From assembly GCA_929200315.1 (NCBI GenBank), contig CAKMZB010000001.1:289451-333463 (forward strand): a DNA stretch of 44,013 bases, read 5' to 3'. Positions 1-8,993 of this stretch are shown in pieces (the first letter of the stretch is position 1; each line of letters starts with the position of its first letter). The stretch comes from an uncultured Alphaproteobacteria bacterium. Lineage in GTDB: Bacteria > Pseudomonadota > Alphaproteobacteria > Rhizobiales > Rhizobiaceae. Under the pieces are notes generated by a model, which was not told the origin of the DNA, made no database searches, and was given only the letters and a program-made list of their open reading frames with translations. The position numbers were made by a program, and so were the translations under genes.

Positions 1-884
1 TTGCACTGCACCATCGTACTCCTTATTATAGTTTTCTGGCGCATAATTACCAAACGCCGGAAATCTACCACGGTGTTGCTGATATTGCCGGTGATTCCCT
101 GCAACTCGCCATGGAAGCAACCCGCGTCGAGGCGCAGGTCATCGTCCAATGTGGCGTTCATTTCATGGCCGAGACCTCCAAGCTGCTGAACCCGTCCAAA
201 ACCGTGCTCATCCCGGACATGCGGGCAGGGTGCTCGCTGGCCGATTCTATTACGGGTGAAGATGTGCGCCTGCTGCGCGAGGCCAATCCCGGCGTGCCCA
301 TCGTCACTTATGTGAACACCTCCGCCGACGTTAAAGCCGAGAGCGACATCTGCTGCACGTCGTCGAATGCTGTGCAGGTGGTGGAGAGTTTTGGTGCCGA
401 CACGGTGCTGCTCATCCCGGATGAATATCTCGCACAGAACGTTGCCAAGCAGACCGACGTGAAAATTCTCACCTGGAAAGGCCATTGCGAGGTTCACGAG
501 CGGTTCACCGCCGAAGAACTGCTCGCCTACAAGGAGGCCGACCCGGCGATCCAGATCGTCGCCCATCCGGAATGCCCTACCGAAGTCACGGCGGTTGCCG
601 ATTTCACGGGCTCCACAAAGGGTATGATCGACTATGCGACAGGTCAAAAACCGGGAGCCAAGGTGCTGCTGGTGACTGAATGTTCCATGGCCTCCAACAT
701 TCAGGAACAGGCGCCGGGGGTGGAATTCATCAAACCCTGCAACCTTTGTCCCCACATGAAACGCATCACACTGCCCAAGATCCTCGACAGCCTGCTGGAG
801 ATGAAGGAAGAAGTGGTGGTCGACCCGCTCATGGCCGAGCGTGCGCGCCGGGCTGTGGAGCGCATGGTGAACCTGGGCAACTAG
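1..884 (+). CDS. nadA: Quinolinate synthase NadA, 5'-truncated by window edge
   Basis: NadA condenses iminoaspartate (made by NadB) with dihydroxyacetone phosphate to give quinolinate, using a [4Fe-4S] cluster in the cytoplasm. The reading frame is open from base 3 with no start, so the gene begins upstream; about 293 residues are present. The frame opens with the family-typical [20 protein letters not shown]. Cysteines of the expected kind lie in [19 protein letters not shown] and CNLCPHMK, the last near the C terminus as for the third cluster ligand. The gene stops 27 bp before nadB, so nadABC is almost certainly one operon. Its promoter, where a NadQ-type repressor would bind, lies outside the window. 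An ATG at 111 also opens this frame, but family homology clearly continues upstream of it. Confidence 0.96.
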   Translation, partial: ALHHRTPYYSFLAHNYQTPEIYHGVADIAGDSLQLAMEATRVEAQVIVQCGVHFMAETSKLLNPSKTVLIPDMRAGCSLADSITGEDVRLLREANPGVPIVTYVNTSADVKAESDICCTSSNAVQVVESFGADTVLLIPDEYLAQNVAKQTDVKILTWKGHCEVHERFTAEELLAYKEADPAIQIVAHPECPTEVTAVADFTGSTKGMIDYATGQKPGAKVLLVTECSMASNIQEQAPGVEFIKPCNLCPHMKRITLPKILDSLLEMKEEVVVDPLMAERARRAVERMVNLGN

Positions 885-911
885 AGCGGTCCTCCAACCG
901 GGAGCAAACAA

Positions 912-2534
912 GTGCCCGAACAGCTTTCTTTCCTTCGCCCCGTGGGCTGGACCGGCAACGATGATGTTGTGATCATCGGCGGCGGTCTGGCAGGTTTGTT
1001 CTGCGCACTGAAGCTCGCGCCGCGCCCTGTCACGATTCTCACCGCCGCCTCACTTGGCAAAGGCGCGTCATCGGCTTGGGCGCAGGCCGGTATTGCTGCC
1101 GCGATCTCTGAAGGAGACACGGTCGAACAGCATGTTGCCGACACTGTTGCAGCCGGGGCGGGTATTGTGGACGAGCAGATTGTTCGCCTCATGGCCTCGC
1201 AAGCCGCTGACCGCATTCATGATTTGCTGGAATTCGGTGTACCCTTTGATCGTGATCTCGAAGGCCGACTTGTAACGTCGCGGGAGGCTGCCCACAGCCA
1301 GAGCCGCATCGTCGGGGTGCAGGGGGATCGGGCGGGAAAGTCCATCATGCAGGCGCTCATCGCTGCCGTGCGTGAGACCCCTTCCATCAAGGTGCTGGAA
1401 GGTTATGTCGTCCAGGATGTCATCACTGAAGGTAAATATGTCTCCGGCATCGTTGCCCGCGATCAGGCGGGGAGCGGGCCGAACAAGCTGACCCTCCCAA
1501 CCCGTGCTGTGGTGATGGCCGCTGGCGGTATCGGACATCTTTACGAAAAGACCACCAACCCCGCCGAAGCCCGGGGCGGCGGCATTGGCATGGCCGCGCG
1601 GGCCGGAGCGGTGGTAGCGGATATGGAATTCGTCCAATTCCACCCGACGGCCATCAATGTAGACCGGGAACCGGCGCCGCTCGCGACGGAGGCTCTGCGT
1701 GGCCACGGTGCGGTGCTGATCAACGACGCCGGTGAGCGCTTTATGAAGGCCCTTCACCCGGACGCTGAACTTGCCCCCCGCGATGTTGTGGCGCGCGGGA
1801 TAGCTGCGGAAATCCGAGCCGGTCGCGGCGCATGGCTCGATTGCCGCGAAGCTGTTGGTGTAACCTTTGGTGAGGAATTTCCGACAGTGTTTGAGTATTG
1901 TAAGGAGTCCGGGATTGACCCTGTTACTGAACCAATACCCGTCATTCCTGCTGCACATTATTTCATGGGTGGCATTCTGACCGACGCCAATGGTCGCTCG
2001 TCGCTGGACGGGCTTTGGGCCTGTGGTGAAGTGACCTCCACCGGTGCCCACGGCGCGAACCGACTGGCGTCCAATTCACTGCTGGAAGCTGTGGTCTTTG
2101 CCTCCCGCATCGCCGCCGACATTCAAAGCCTGCTGCCCGCGCCGCGCCTTCTCACTTGGTCGAGCGAAAGCCTGACCCACGACAGTGAAGAGGCGGTGGA
2201 AGACACCGCGCCGATGAAGACATTGCGTGAAGTGATGAGCGCGGAGTTCGGCGTTGTCCGCACCGGTGAAGGGATGCGTAAGGGGCTAAGAGGAATCCTT
2301 AAACTTGAGAAGAAGAATACACTGCAACGCTTTGAAAATGTGTTGAATGTCGCAAAGCTCATTGCTGTCTCCGCGATCCTGCGGGAAGAGAGTCGGGGCG
2401 GCCATTACCGCACGGACTTCCCCGAGCCGCGCGATGTATTCGCCCACCGCACGTTCATGACTTTGGCGCAGGCGAACCGACTGACGGACGCTATTCTGGC
2501 CGGTGAAGAAGTGGCTCTGGAGAAAACCGCGTGA
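912..2534 (+). CDS. nadB: L-aspartate oxidase NadB
   Basis: This FAD flavoprotein oxidises L-aspartate to iminoaspartate, the first step of de novo NAD synthesis. The 540-residue product has the N-terminal dinucleotide-binding motif [18 protein letters not shown] at about residues 17-34. It also has the succinate dehydrogenase/aspartate oxidase signatures: a middle FQFHPTA-like segment ([11 protein letters not shown]) and the [18 protein letters not shown] loop. A helical C-terminal domain follows. The start is GTG at 912, preceded by GGGAGC. The 3' end overlaps nadC by four bases (GTGA), suggesting translational coupling. Length is normal for the family, and no defect is visible. Confidence 0.97.
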   Translation: MPEQLSFLRPVGWTGNDDVVIIGGGLAGLFCALKLAPRPVTILTAASLGKGASSAWAQAGIAAAISEGDTVEQHVADTVAAGAGIVDEQIVRLMASQAADRIHDLLEFGVPFDRDLEGRLVTSREAAHSQSRIVGVQGDRAGKSIMQALIAAVRETPSIKVLEGYVVQDVITEGKYVSGIVARDQAGSGPNKLTLPTRAVVMAAGGIGHLYEKTTNPAEARGGGIGMAARAGAVVADMEFVQFHPTAINVDREPAPLATEALRGHGAVLINDAGERFMKALHPDAELAPRDVVARGIAAEIRAGRGAWLDCREAVGVTFGEEFPTVFEYCKESGIDPVTEPIPVIPAAHYFMGGILTDANGRSSLDGLWACGEVTSTGAHGANRLASNSLLEAVVFASRIAADIQSLLPAPRLLTWSSESLTHDSEEAVEDTAPMKTLREVMSAEFGVVRTGEGMRKGLRGILKLEKKNTLQRFENVLNVAKLIAVSAILREESRGGHYRTDFPEPRDVFAHRTFMTLAQANRLTDAILAGEEVALEKTA

Positions 2535-3394
2535 GCATTCCCACCCTTCCACTCCCCCTCGTCAAAGAGGCCGTTGCAGTCGCGTTGAAGGAAGACCTCG
2601 GCCTTGCCGGAGACTTGACGAGCGACGCGACAATTCCCGCTGAGGCCACAGCACGGGCGGTGCTCGATTGCCGCGAGGATGGCGTGCTCGCGGGGATGGA
2701 CCTGGCACGCGAGACCTTTGCCGCCATCGATCCGACCGTGACTTTTGAGGCTCTCGCCGGGGACGGCGATCGTCTCAGACCCGGCCAGGACGTTGCCCGC
2801 ATTTCCGGCCCGGCCCGCGCGGTGCTGATGGCGGAGCGGACGGCGCTCAATTTCCTTTGCCACCTCTCCGGCATAGCAACCCTTACGGCCACCTATGCTG
2901 CCGCGATTGCCCACACCAAGGCAAAGGTCGCCTGCACCCGCAAGACAACGCCGGGCCTGCGCCTTTTTGAGAAGCACGCCGTGCGCTGCGGAGGTGGGTC
3001 GAATCATCGTTACAATCTGGGCGATGCGATCCTCATTAAAGACAACCACATCGCCATTTGCGGCGGTGTTGCTGAGGCGATCAATGCAGCGAAGGCCCAT
3101 GCCGGGCATTTGGTGAAGATCGAGGTTGAAGTCGACACGCTGAAACAGCTTGATGAAGCGCTGAAGGCTGGGCCGGATGTGGTGATGCTGGACAATATGG
3201 GCCTGGAGGATTTGCGCGAAGGCGTGAAGCGTGTCGGTGGCCGTATTCCGGTTGAAGCATCCGGCAATGTGAGTCTGGAAACGATTGCGGCGATTGCCGA
3301 GACAGGCGTTGACCTCATCTCCACCAGCAAGATCACGATGAGCGCGCCGACGCTCGATCTCGGCCTCGACATCGCGATTGAGACAAAGGCCTAG
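2531..3394 (+). CDS. nadC: Nicotinate-nucleotide pyrophosphorylase (quinolinate phosphoribosyltransferase)
   Basis: NadC converts quinolinate and PRPP to nicotinate mononucleotide, completing the de novo branch begun by NadA and NadB. The 287-residue protein carries the family blocks [31 protein letters not shown], the substrate-binding [20 protein letters not shown] and a C-terminal [12 protein letters not shown] barrel strand. The GTG start overlaps the nadB stop. Its TAG stop is interleaved with the stop of the convergent regulator gene in a single CTAG palindrome, so there is no spacer or terminator between the two transcription units. Confidence 0.97.
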   Translation: MSIPTLPLPLVKEAVAVALKEDLGLAGDLTSDATIPAEATARAVLDCREDGVLAGMDLARETFAAIDPTVTFEALAGDGDRLRPGQDVARISGPARAVLMAERTALNFLCHLSGIATLTATYAAAIAHTKAKVACTRKTTPGLRLFEKHAVRCGGGSNHRYNLGDAILIKDNHIAICGGVAEAINAAKAHAGHLVKIEVEVDTLKQLDEALKAGPDVVMLDNMGLEDLREGVKRVGGRIPVEASGNVSLETIAAIAETGVDLISTSKITMSAPTLDLGLDIAIETKA

Positions 3395-4329
3395 CCGCCG
3401 ATCCGCAGACCCGGCGCAGGGCGCTCGCGCAGGATGGCGCGTTGGTAGCGGTAGAGCGCTGCGGGGCGACCGCCGGTGCTTTGCGTGCGTGCGCCGGTGG
3501 ATTCAACAAGACCGGCATGTTCGACGATGCGGCGGAAATTCTGCTTGTGCAGCGTGCGCCCCGAAAGCGCCTCCACCACCTGTTGCAGCTCTGTCAGGGT
3601 GAAGGCATCGGGCAACAGTTCAAATGCTACAGGGCGGTATTTCAGCTTGCCGCGTAGCCTTGCCATGGCGGTGGCCAGAATGCGGCGATGATCCTGTGCC
3701 ATGGCAATGCCAAGGCCGTGCTCCACCGTCAGCTCCTGCCGGGAACCGTCCACAACAGCTTCTTCAACAAGACCTGCCTCATAAAGTGTCTCATAGCGCT
3801 CCAATACACGCTCCTCGTCCCACAGGCTCTCATCCAGCTCACCGTCACTGGTGAGCGCAAAGGCGTGGCGGACGCGAGCGACCACGTCGGTGGCGATATT
3901 GTCACGGGCGAGCCACGCGGTGATAGCGGGGATAATGCGGCGATGGAGAATGGCTGGCACACCGGTGCGCCAGTCTTCCCATGGCAGATGGTCATACCAG
4001 CGCCGCCAACGCAGTCCGTCATCGTCCAACGCCTGGCGCACCAGCGTGAGATAGCCGACGGACACCATATGTTGGCCCTGGGGATTAAGGCGACCATGGT
4101 CGCCGAATGTGTAGAGCTGTTCGACATAACCAAGATCCAGCGCCGTCTGTTGGGTCACCCAGCGCCGCAGACCACGCTCCATGGTGCGGTCGGCGTCTGG
4201 CTCAAAGGGGCCAAAGGGTAAAGCCTCAAAGGCATCTGTCTGTTCCACCGGCTGGACGAGCACAACCGGCCCAACCTCATCCACTGCGACAACAACGGCG
4301 TGGAGGCCGATTTGAATAGAGCCGGTCAT
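3391..4329 (-). CDS. nadQ: NadQ/NrtR-like transcriptional regulator of NAD synthesis
   Basis: This is a probable repressor of nadABC, by similarity to the alphaproteobacterial NadQ group. The 312-residue protein begins with a NUDIX-like fold (VVVAVDEVGPVVLVQPVEQ) that lacks a catalytic NUDIX box. It ends in a winged helix of the NrtR type: FTLTELQQVVEALSGRTL, then NFRRIVEHAGLVES and a TGGRPAALYRY wing. I chose the ATG at 4329, which overlaps the upstream phosphatase stop as ATGA. A longer frame to 4512 exists but its first 61 residues are arginine-rich shadow sequence of that gene. Convergent position directly after nadC supports the role. The symbol is inferred from family and context; the effector and binding site are not shown here. 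Confidence 0.8.
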   Translation of the reverse strand: MTGSIQIGLHAVVVAVDEVGPVVLVQPVEQTDAFEALPFGPFEPDADRTMERGLRRWVTQQTALDLGYVEQLYTFGDHGRLNPQGQHMVSVGYLTLVRQALDDDGLRWRRWYDHLPWEDWRTGVPAILHRRIIPAITAWLARDNIATDVVARVRHAFALTSDGELDESLWDEERVLERYETLYEAGLVEEAVVDGSRQELTVEHGLGIAMAQDHRRILATAMARLRGKLKYRPVAFELLPDAFTLTELQQVVEALSGRTLHKQNFRRIVEHAGLVESTGARTQSTGGRPAALYRYQRAILRERPAPGLRIGG

Positions 4330-4835
4330 GCGCCGGTGCCGTAGAGGACGAAGGGGCGGCCTCGATCTGCCGTTTCGCCTCTTCCTATTGCGGCGCAGGC
4401 TTCCCTCAATGCGCCGCCCAATCCAAGAATGGCATCGGCATGTTCGACGATGAGCGCGTTGGGTGTGGCAAAGGGTGCTGCCTTTCGCAGGTTCAGGGCT
4501 GCATTCGCGCAATCGCGCTTAGAGTCCCGTAAAACCGCCGCAATCAGGCCCGCAGCGGTGGAGCGGCTTACGCCCATCCAGCATTGCAGAATGATCGGGC
4601 CGTGGTCGGCTCTGATGAAGTCGACCAATTCCTCAACCTGCCTGCGCGAGGACGGTATCAGCGCGTCCTTTGGACCGCTGATATCGTGAAATTCCAGTGC
4701 CAGCCTTTCACCCTCAAAGCTCACAGGCGTTTCAGCAGATTGGCCCGGCGCGGCGAAGCTCACCCATCGCTGCGCGCCGGATGCCGCAAGCACCTGCGGC
4801 AATTCTTCCAGCGGTGTCACGTGGACCGCGTTCAT
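4326..4835 (-). CDS. Protein tyrosine/dual-specificity phosphatase-like protein
   Basis: A 169-residue cytoplasmic protein with the cysteine-phosphatase signature CX5R: Cys85 and Arg91 in QCWMGVSRSTAAG. The segment HDISGPKD (about residues 50-57) is placed where the general-acid loop of small tyrosine phosphatases sits. This looks like the alphaproteobacterial 'tyrosine phosphatase family' that often sits beside HD-domain and YgfZ genes. Tryptophan follows the nucleophile, as in some atypical members, so activity on phosphotyrosine is not assured. It is joined by four-base overlaps to the HD gene upstream and the NadQ-like gene downstream. Coupling to an NAD regulator might hint at a nucleotide or phosphosugar substrate, but that is inference. 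Confidence 0.8.
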   Translation of the reverse strand: MNAVHVTPLEELPQVLAASGAQRWVSFAAPGQSAETPVSFEGERLALEFHDISGPKDALIPSSRRQVEELVDFIRADHGPIILQCWMGVSRSTAAGLIAAVLRDSKRDCANAALNLRKAAPFATPNALIVEHADAILGLGGALREACAAIGRGETADRGRPFVLYGTGA

Positions 4836-5425
4836 GCGACATCCAACGCTGACACACGGTCGGCAAAGGCCCGCTGCGCATCCTCAACGGGGAGGGGCAT
4901 TAACTCGATATGCGCGCTCCCGGTTGGCGGCTCTTCGAAGAGTTTGCGTGCTTCTGCCTTGGCGAATCCGGCCAGCTGAACCGCCTCCATATAGGCGCTG
5001 ATGCGGTCCGCATGTTTGATCACTTTCGCCAGTGCCGCTGGAATCTCTGCTGGCAGGGAAAAGCGCAAATGAACGGCTTCTTGCAGCCGCTTTTCAACAT
5101 CGCGATAGCCGGAGCCGATGACGCTTTTGAAGGGAGAAATCATGTCCCCGATGACATATTCCGGCGCGTCATGAAGCAGAGCGTAGAGCCGCTCCTGGGC
5201 GGTGATCTTTGGCTCTATCTGAGCCAGCAGCTCCTCCACCACCAAGCAGTGTTGGGCGACGGAAAAAGCGTGGGGGCCTGAAGTTTGACCGTTCCAGCGC
5301 GCAACGCGGGCCAGGCCATGGGCGATATCGGCAAGCTCGATGTCGAGCGGGGAGGGGTTCAGCAGGTCGAGCCGACGGCCCGACAACATCCGCTGCCACG
5401 CGCGCGGCGTTTCATTTTTAGCCAT
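4832..5425 (-). CDS. HD-domain phosphohydrolase, YfbR-like
   Basis: The 197-residue protein shows the HD metal-binding pattern: His59 (VAQHCLVVEEL), His85-Asp86 (LLHDAPEYVIGD) and a later aspartate in KHADRISAYMEA. The spacing and the phrase LLHDAPEYVIGD match YfbR-like 5'-nucleotidases, which dephosphorylate deoxynucleoside monophosphates. The natural substrate here is unknown. It overlaps YgfZ upstream by up to eight bases and the phosphatase downstream by four, so the three are probably co-translated. It could also be a broader HD phosphohydrolase; the motif is certain, the substrate is not. Confidence 0.85.
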   Translation of the reverse strand: MAKNETPRAWQRMLSGRRLDLLNPSPLDIELADIAHGLARVARWNGQTSGPHAFSVAQHCLVVEELLAQIEPKITAQERLYALLHDAPEYVIGDMISPFKSVIGSGYRDVEKRLQEAVHLRFSLPAEIPAALAKVIKHADRISAYMEAVQLAGFAKAEARKLFEEPPTGSAHIELMPLPVEDAQRAFADRVSALDVA

Positions 5426-6236
5426 CTTGCGCGTCCGGCCAGTTGAAGGTGACGAAGGGCGGCAGATCCGCTGAGAGCGCTATGCCGGCTGCGGTCACCG
5501 GAGTGCCTTCAGCTTTAGCCTTTGCAAGACGGTCGAGCCGCACCAGCGCCAGCCCCGAAGAGCCAGCAGATGACCCAAGCGTTCCGATCTTGCGGTCTGC
5601 CGCCAGAACTTCAGTGCACATTTCCGGCAAGTCAGAATCGCCCTTCATCTGCACAAAACGGCTCCGCGCCGTGCCACGGTGCTGCATCCGCGAGACGACT
5701 TCCTGCCCCACATAGCAGCCCTTCTCAAAGGCCACTCCGCCGCCTGAGAACTGGTCGAACAGCGCTTCGTGCGGGAAGGTCGTTTCTGGCGCATAGTCTG
5801 CGCCGCATTCGGGCCAGCCGAGCGCTATGCGCTTTGCGGTCCAATCGCCCATGGTCTCTACCCTCGTGAAAGCGCGAACCACATCGCCGCCTCGTGGGTC
5901 AGGGAAAGCATCGGTCAGATCCTCACCATCCCAGGCCACAGAGACAGGCAGATCGGTCTGCTCCAGGGTCACAGCGGCGCGCAGGCGGTAGAAAGCGAGG
6001 CGTTTGAGGAGGTCGGCGGCCTGAGTGGACGACACATCGACCAGGAAGCCGCCCTCTTCTTGGAAAATCACAAAGTCGAAAAGAATCTTGCCCTGAGGCG
6101 TGAGCAACCCGCCGAAGGTAGCCTCGCCTGTCTTCAACACTTCAACGTCGCAGGTGAGAAGGTTTTGCAAAAAGTGTTCGGCATCATCGCCCGCGACCCG
6201 CAAAACCGTGCGGTTTTCAAGACCTGCGCTCGCCAA
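5418..6236 (-). CDS. ygfZ: YgfZ/GcvT-domain folate-binding protein
   Basis: YgfZ (human IBA57 relative) is a tetrahydrofolate-binding protein that supports maturation or repair of certain [4Fe-4S] enzymes. The signature KGCYVGQEVVSRMQHRG is present around residue 190, with the N-terminal LRVAGDDAEHFLQNLLTCDV that opens GcvT-like domains. I prefer a TTG start at 6236: GGGGGA lies six bases upstream, and it gives a 272-residue protein with the usual short lead before LRV. A GTG at 6266 in the same frame would add ten residues, overlap the upstream gene by 28 bases and has only a weak GGA. Co-location with nadA, an Fe-S enzyme gene, is suggestive but not proof of a shared role. Confidence 0.9.
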   Translation of the reverse strand: MASAGLENRTVLRVAGDDAEHFLQNLLTCDVEVLKTGEATFGGLLTPQGKILFDFVIFQEEGGFLVDVSSTQAADLLKRLAFYRLRAAVTLEQTDLPVSVAWDGEDLTDAFPDPRGGDVVRAFTRVETMGDWTAKRIALGWPECGADYAPETTFPHEALFDQFSGGGVAFEKGCYVGQEVVSRMQHRGTARSRFVQMKGDSDLPEMCTEVLAADRKIGTLGSSAGSSGLALVRLDRLAKAKAEGTPVTAAGIALSADLPPFVTFNWPDAQDG

Positions 6237-6238
6237 AA

Positions 6239-6895
6239 TCAGTCCCCCGCGATGAAAAAAGTCCACCGACCATCCGGCGCAATGCCGATGCGGTAGAAGA
6301 TGTAGGCGCCGAATTCCATGCTGTCTTGCACGTCCCCGGCGGTGAGAATTTGGTAGAGTTCAATCTTTTGCGGCGGCGTCAGGTCTTCCAGCGCGTAGGC
6401 GGAGAAATACGGCCAGACATAGACTTCATGGGGCGTATCCGCACCCTGGTGCACGTAGCCTGCCTCAAGCACCTCCAGAAGTATGGCGAGAATTTCATAC
6501 CCCTCATCGTCGCCGGAGGATTCGCGCAGGAACGCGATGGGGTCACCCACCTCACCGCCGAAGCTTAATTGGGTGGGTTCATCACCGCGTTCGAAGAAGT
6601 TGTTCAGGGCATTTAGGCTCCCGCTGCGCGCTGCTGCCATAAGTGCTGTGCGGGTTTTGGCGACTGGCGCGGGCAGGCTGTCAAAATTGCGCTGGATTGG
6701 GGGAGGCGGGCCGTCGGCCTCGACGTCCGGCACAGGTTCGGCATCTTTGTTCTTGTTGAAGAAATCCGGGATGACGCTGCGCGGGATGAGCTGCCCGCCA
6801 TCATCGGACGCCTCTTCCTCAGCTACAGGCGCAGCAAAGGCTGCCGGAAAGGTCAGGAAAAGTGTGGCACAGAGGATGAGAAACAAGCGGCCCAT
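6239..6895 (-). CDS. Exported hypothetical protein
   Basis: I do not recognise a named family. The 218-residue product starts with a clear signal peptide (MGRLFLILCATLFLTFPAAFA, likely cut near residue 21-22). A low-complexity acidic and proline-rich linker follows (DVEADGPPPPIQ). Then comes a folded-looking C-terminal half with RTALMAAARSGSLNALNNFF, which resembles the start of an ankyrin-like helix pair, and a YVWPYFSAYALEDLTP segment. The end, DGRWTFFIAGD, is typical of periplasmic proteins with a beta-rich end. The stop lies just before the preferred ygfZ start. Probably periplasmic, function unknown. Confidence 0.8.
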   Translation of the reverse strand: MGRLFLILCATLFLTFPAAFAAPVAEEEASDDGGQLIPRSVIPDFFNKNKDAEPVPDVEADGPPPPIQRNFDSLPAPVAKTRTALMAAARSGSLNALNNFFERGDEPTQLSFGGEVGDPIAFLRESSGDDEGYEILAILLEVLEAGYVHQGADTPHEVYVWPYFSAYALEDLTPPQKIELYQILTAGDVQDSMEFGAYIFYRIGIAPDGRWTFFIAGD

Positions 6896-6942
6896 GACCG
6901 CTCATCTATCACAGATTTTGGCAGCGACGAACCAGATTGCGC

Positions 6943-7317
6943 CTATTGCAGAACGCGGTCCTTGTGGAAGTGGCCTGCATCGGCCTGGTCGGGCAGCGCC
7001 GCGATCAGATGCTCGATGGCGGCATCGCCCGCGACCTCGCGAAGCTGTGTCAGAACGGCGGTCACGGCTGACTGAGCAGCGATGGCCGGCTCAATCCCTT
7101 CCTGGAGAGTTGCAGACCATGCCTCGCAGAACAATTCCTGCGCAACACGCTGCTTTTCCTCAAGGATCAGTGCATCGAGGTCATCGGTCATTTCCAGTTG
7201 CATAATCAGCCCGTGTTCAAGGTGCGGCGGCGGTTCTTGCACTACAGGTAGACGCTCAAATTGTGGTGCGCCACGAATGAGTGCACGAAGGGTTAATTTG
7301 CGCCCGTTTTCCCACAC
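6943..7317 (-). CDS. Small hypothetical protein
   Basis: A 124-residue cytoplasmic-looking protein without a recognised domain. The middle is predicted helical (LDALILEEKQRVAQELFCEAW, then IEPAIAAQSAVTAVLTQL). The frame starts with GTG at 7317, 19 bases from the upstream stop, which fits an operon. An ATG at 7203 would give an 86-residue protein containing only the helical part and is a serious alternative, because the first 38 residues are less protein-like and neither start has a strong ribosome binding site. The position between two exported-protein genes gives no functional clue. Confidence 0.6.
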   Translation of the reverse strand: MWENGRKLTLRALIRGAPQFERLPVVQEPPPHLEHGLIMQLEMTDDLDALILEEKQRVAQELFCEAWSATLQEGIEPAIAAQSAVTAVLTQLREVAGDAAIEHLIAALPDQADAGHFHKDRVLQ

Positions 7318-7336
7318 ATTCTCTTGTCGGGAGGCT

Positions 7337-7735
7337 TTAGCGCCCGAAGCGTCGCACGATACCGGCGCTCAACTTCTCGCCTTCCTGCAAATAGCGATCG
7401 GCAGCGATCCGCGCTGCTGGTGTGCAGATGGTGTAGGTTTCATCGAGCGCACGAAAGCCACGGTTGAAGCGGGCTATGAGCCGTGCGCGGCGCACCGGGG
7501 AGGGCTCTTCCAGTGTGATGAGCCGGTTCATTTCATTGCGCCAAATGTTGCCCTCATTCGCCTCGCAAAGCGCGCGAAGGTAATGGAGTGAACCGAGCAC
7601 TTCTGAAAGGCGTAGCAATTGCCGATCATAGGGGGCGACGAGTTCGGGTGGTTGCGTGGCCGTCTCCTCTTGCGCAAAGGCGGCACAAGAAAGCATGAGC
7701 AGGGCAGCAAGGGTGGGTAGAACGCGCATGGCCAT
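7337..7735 (-). CDS. TIGR02301 family exported protein
   Basis: A 132-residue protein of the alphaproteobacterial TIGR02301 group, whose function is unknown. A signal peptide (MAMRVLPTLAALLMLSCAAFA) precedes a conserved core: LLRLSEVLGSLHYLRALC, then WRNEMNRLI, ARFNRGFRALDETYTIC and ADRYLQEGEKL. Two cysteines of the mature protein may form a disulfide in the periplasm. The first ATG (7735) has an AGG seven bases upstream and is preferred over the second ATG two codons later. The NUDIX gene upstream is only three bases away, a pairing I have seen in other Hyphomicrobiales. Confidence 0.85.
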   Translation of the reverse strand: MAMRVLPTLAALLMLSCAAFAQEETATQPPELVAPYDRQLLRLSEVLGSLHYLRALCEANEGNIWRNEMNRLITLEEPSPVRRARLIARFNRGFRALDETYTICTPAARIAADRYLQEGEKLSAGIVRRFGR

Positions 7736-7738
7736 TGT

Positions 7739-8218
7739 CTAACCTGTCCTGCCGCTCGTGCCTACGGCGCTGATGAGTTTGCGTGCAGCTTCTACAATGA
7801 CGGGCACTTCGGCGATGAGATCGAGCGCGTTCATCTCTTCCGACGAAACCCACTGCACCTCACCGGCGTCCGATCCCGCCACGGCTTCTCCTGTCTCCGC
7901 ACGGGCCGTATGAAAGGCGAGGACGTAGTGGTGTTCAACTGCGCCGTGCTCGTCCCGCACGATAATATCGCTGAACCGCACAAATTGCGGCTCTTCGATT
8001 CTAAGCCTCGTCTCCTCCCTCACTTCCCGGATTGCGGCTTCGGCAAGGGTCTCTCCAACTTCCACCAATCCGCCGGGCAAGGCCCACTGGCCCTCATTGG
8101 GTGGCTGGTTTCGGCGAACCAGCAGCACTTTCGTGCCCCGCAGCAGGACGGTGGCGACGCCAACTAGCGGGGTTTGAGGGAAACGACGTTGAACCATACT
8201 TCGCTTTGCCGCCGACAA
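7739..8218 (-). CDS. NUDIX hydrolase
   Basis: A 159-residue cytoplasmic pyrophosphohydrolase. The NUDIX box is intact: a glycine-rich start (GGLVEVGE), then REVREETRLRIEE, giving the expected G-x5-E-x7-RE-x2-EE pattern of metal ligands. The N terminus (PLVGVATVLLRGTKVLLVRR) is the usual first strand pair. This arrangement is common in ADP-ribose pyrophosphatase or MutT-like house-cleaning enzymes, and the substrate cannot be read from the sequence. It is the first gene of the leftward run; its start is 49 bases from the divergent YedK gene, so the shared promoter must lie in that short gap. Confidence 0.93.
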   Translation of the reverse strand: MSAAKRSMVQRRFPQTPLVGVATVLLRGTKVLLVRRNQPPNEGQWALPGGLVEVGETLAEAAIREVREETRLRIEEPQFVRFSDIIVRDEHGAVEHHYVLAFHTARAETGEAVAGSDAGEVQWVSSEEMNALDLIAEVPVIVEAARKLISAVGTSGRTG

Positions 8219-8267
8219 TGGGTAGAGGCAAGGTTCGATTTCAAATTTGCGGGAGGCTGGAGACAGT

Positions 8268-8993
8268 ATGTGCGGGCGATTTGCGCTTAGTCATGCCTGG
8301 GATGAGATCGCGCGAATTATGTCGATCGAGCGTGATGTCTTTCCTGAGCGCGACCCGTCTCCCCGCTACAACATCGCCCCGACTCAGCCGATCATGACGA
8401 TCATTGCCGATGGCGGCGGCAAGCGGGTGCCGTTGCTGGTGCGCTGGGGTTTGGTGCCATCCTGGGTCAAAGACCCGGCCTCTTTCACCTTACTCATCAA
8501 CGCGCGCGGCGAGACGGCGGCGGAAAAACCGTCCTTTCGCAATGCGATGAACCATCGCCGTGTGCTGATACCTGCTTCCGGGTTTTATGAATGGCGTCGC
8601 AGAGAAGGGCGCAGCCAACCCTATTGGGTGCAGGCAAAAGATGGCGGGCTCATCGCCTTTGCCGGGCTGATGGAAACCTATGCTGACCCAAACGGCTCTG
8701 AGATCGACACCGGCTGCATAGTGACCACGGAAGCCAACTCTTCATTTGCCGCGATCCACCACCGGCTTCCGGTCATCATCGGTGAGAAGGATTTTGAGGC
8801 CTGGCTTGATTGCGCCAACGGACGCCCCAATCATGTCGAGCATCTCCTGCGGCCGGTGAACGACGATTTTCTTCAAGCCTTGCCTGTGAGTGCTGCTGTA
8901 AACAAGGTGAGCAACAGTGGTGCTGAAATCCAGGAAACGGTGGAGGCTGAGCCAACCGACGAGCCTCCGGAACAATTGGGCCTCTTTTCGTGA
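8268..8993 (+). CDS. yedK: SOS-response-associated peptidase, YedK/HMCES type
   Basis: YedK/HMCES shields abasic sites in single-stranded DNA by forming a thiazolidine crosslink through its N-terminal cysteine. The start was set at ATG 8268 because Cys2 must follow the removed methionine (MCGRFALSH). GGAG sits five bases upstream, and a longer frame from 8247 would bury the cysteine. The other catalytic elements are present: RYNIAPTQ, NARGETAAEKPSFR, GFYEWRR with the glutamate, and IHHRLPVII with the active-site histidine. The 241-residue length is normal. Its stop overlaps the start of the exporter gene. Confidence 0.95.
   Translation: MCGRFALSHAWDEIARIMSIERDVFPERDPSPRYNIAPTQPIMTIIADGGGKRVPLLVRWGLVPSWVKDPASFTLLINARGETAAEKPSFRNAMNHRRVLIPASGFYEWRRREGRSQPYWVQAKDGGLIAFAGLMETYADPNGSEIDTGCIVTTEANSSFAAIHHRLPVIIGEKDFEAWLDCANGRPNHVEHLLRPVNDDFLQALPVSAAVNKVSNSGAEIQETVEAEPTDEPPEQLGLFS

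Noticed and set aside
1068-2051. 327-codon open frame antisense to nadB
   Set aside because: No protein-like features. It is the mirror of a GC-rich gene whose identity is certain on the other strand.
5418-6266. GTG start of YgfZ at 6266
   Set aside because: TTG at 6236 has a far better ribosome binding site and gives the usual family N terminus, so the upstream start is less likely though not excluded.
8247-8267. Upstream ATG for the YedK gene
   Set aside because: It would place seven residues before MCGRF and destroy the required N-terminal cysteine.
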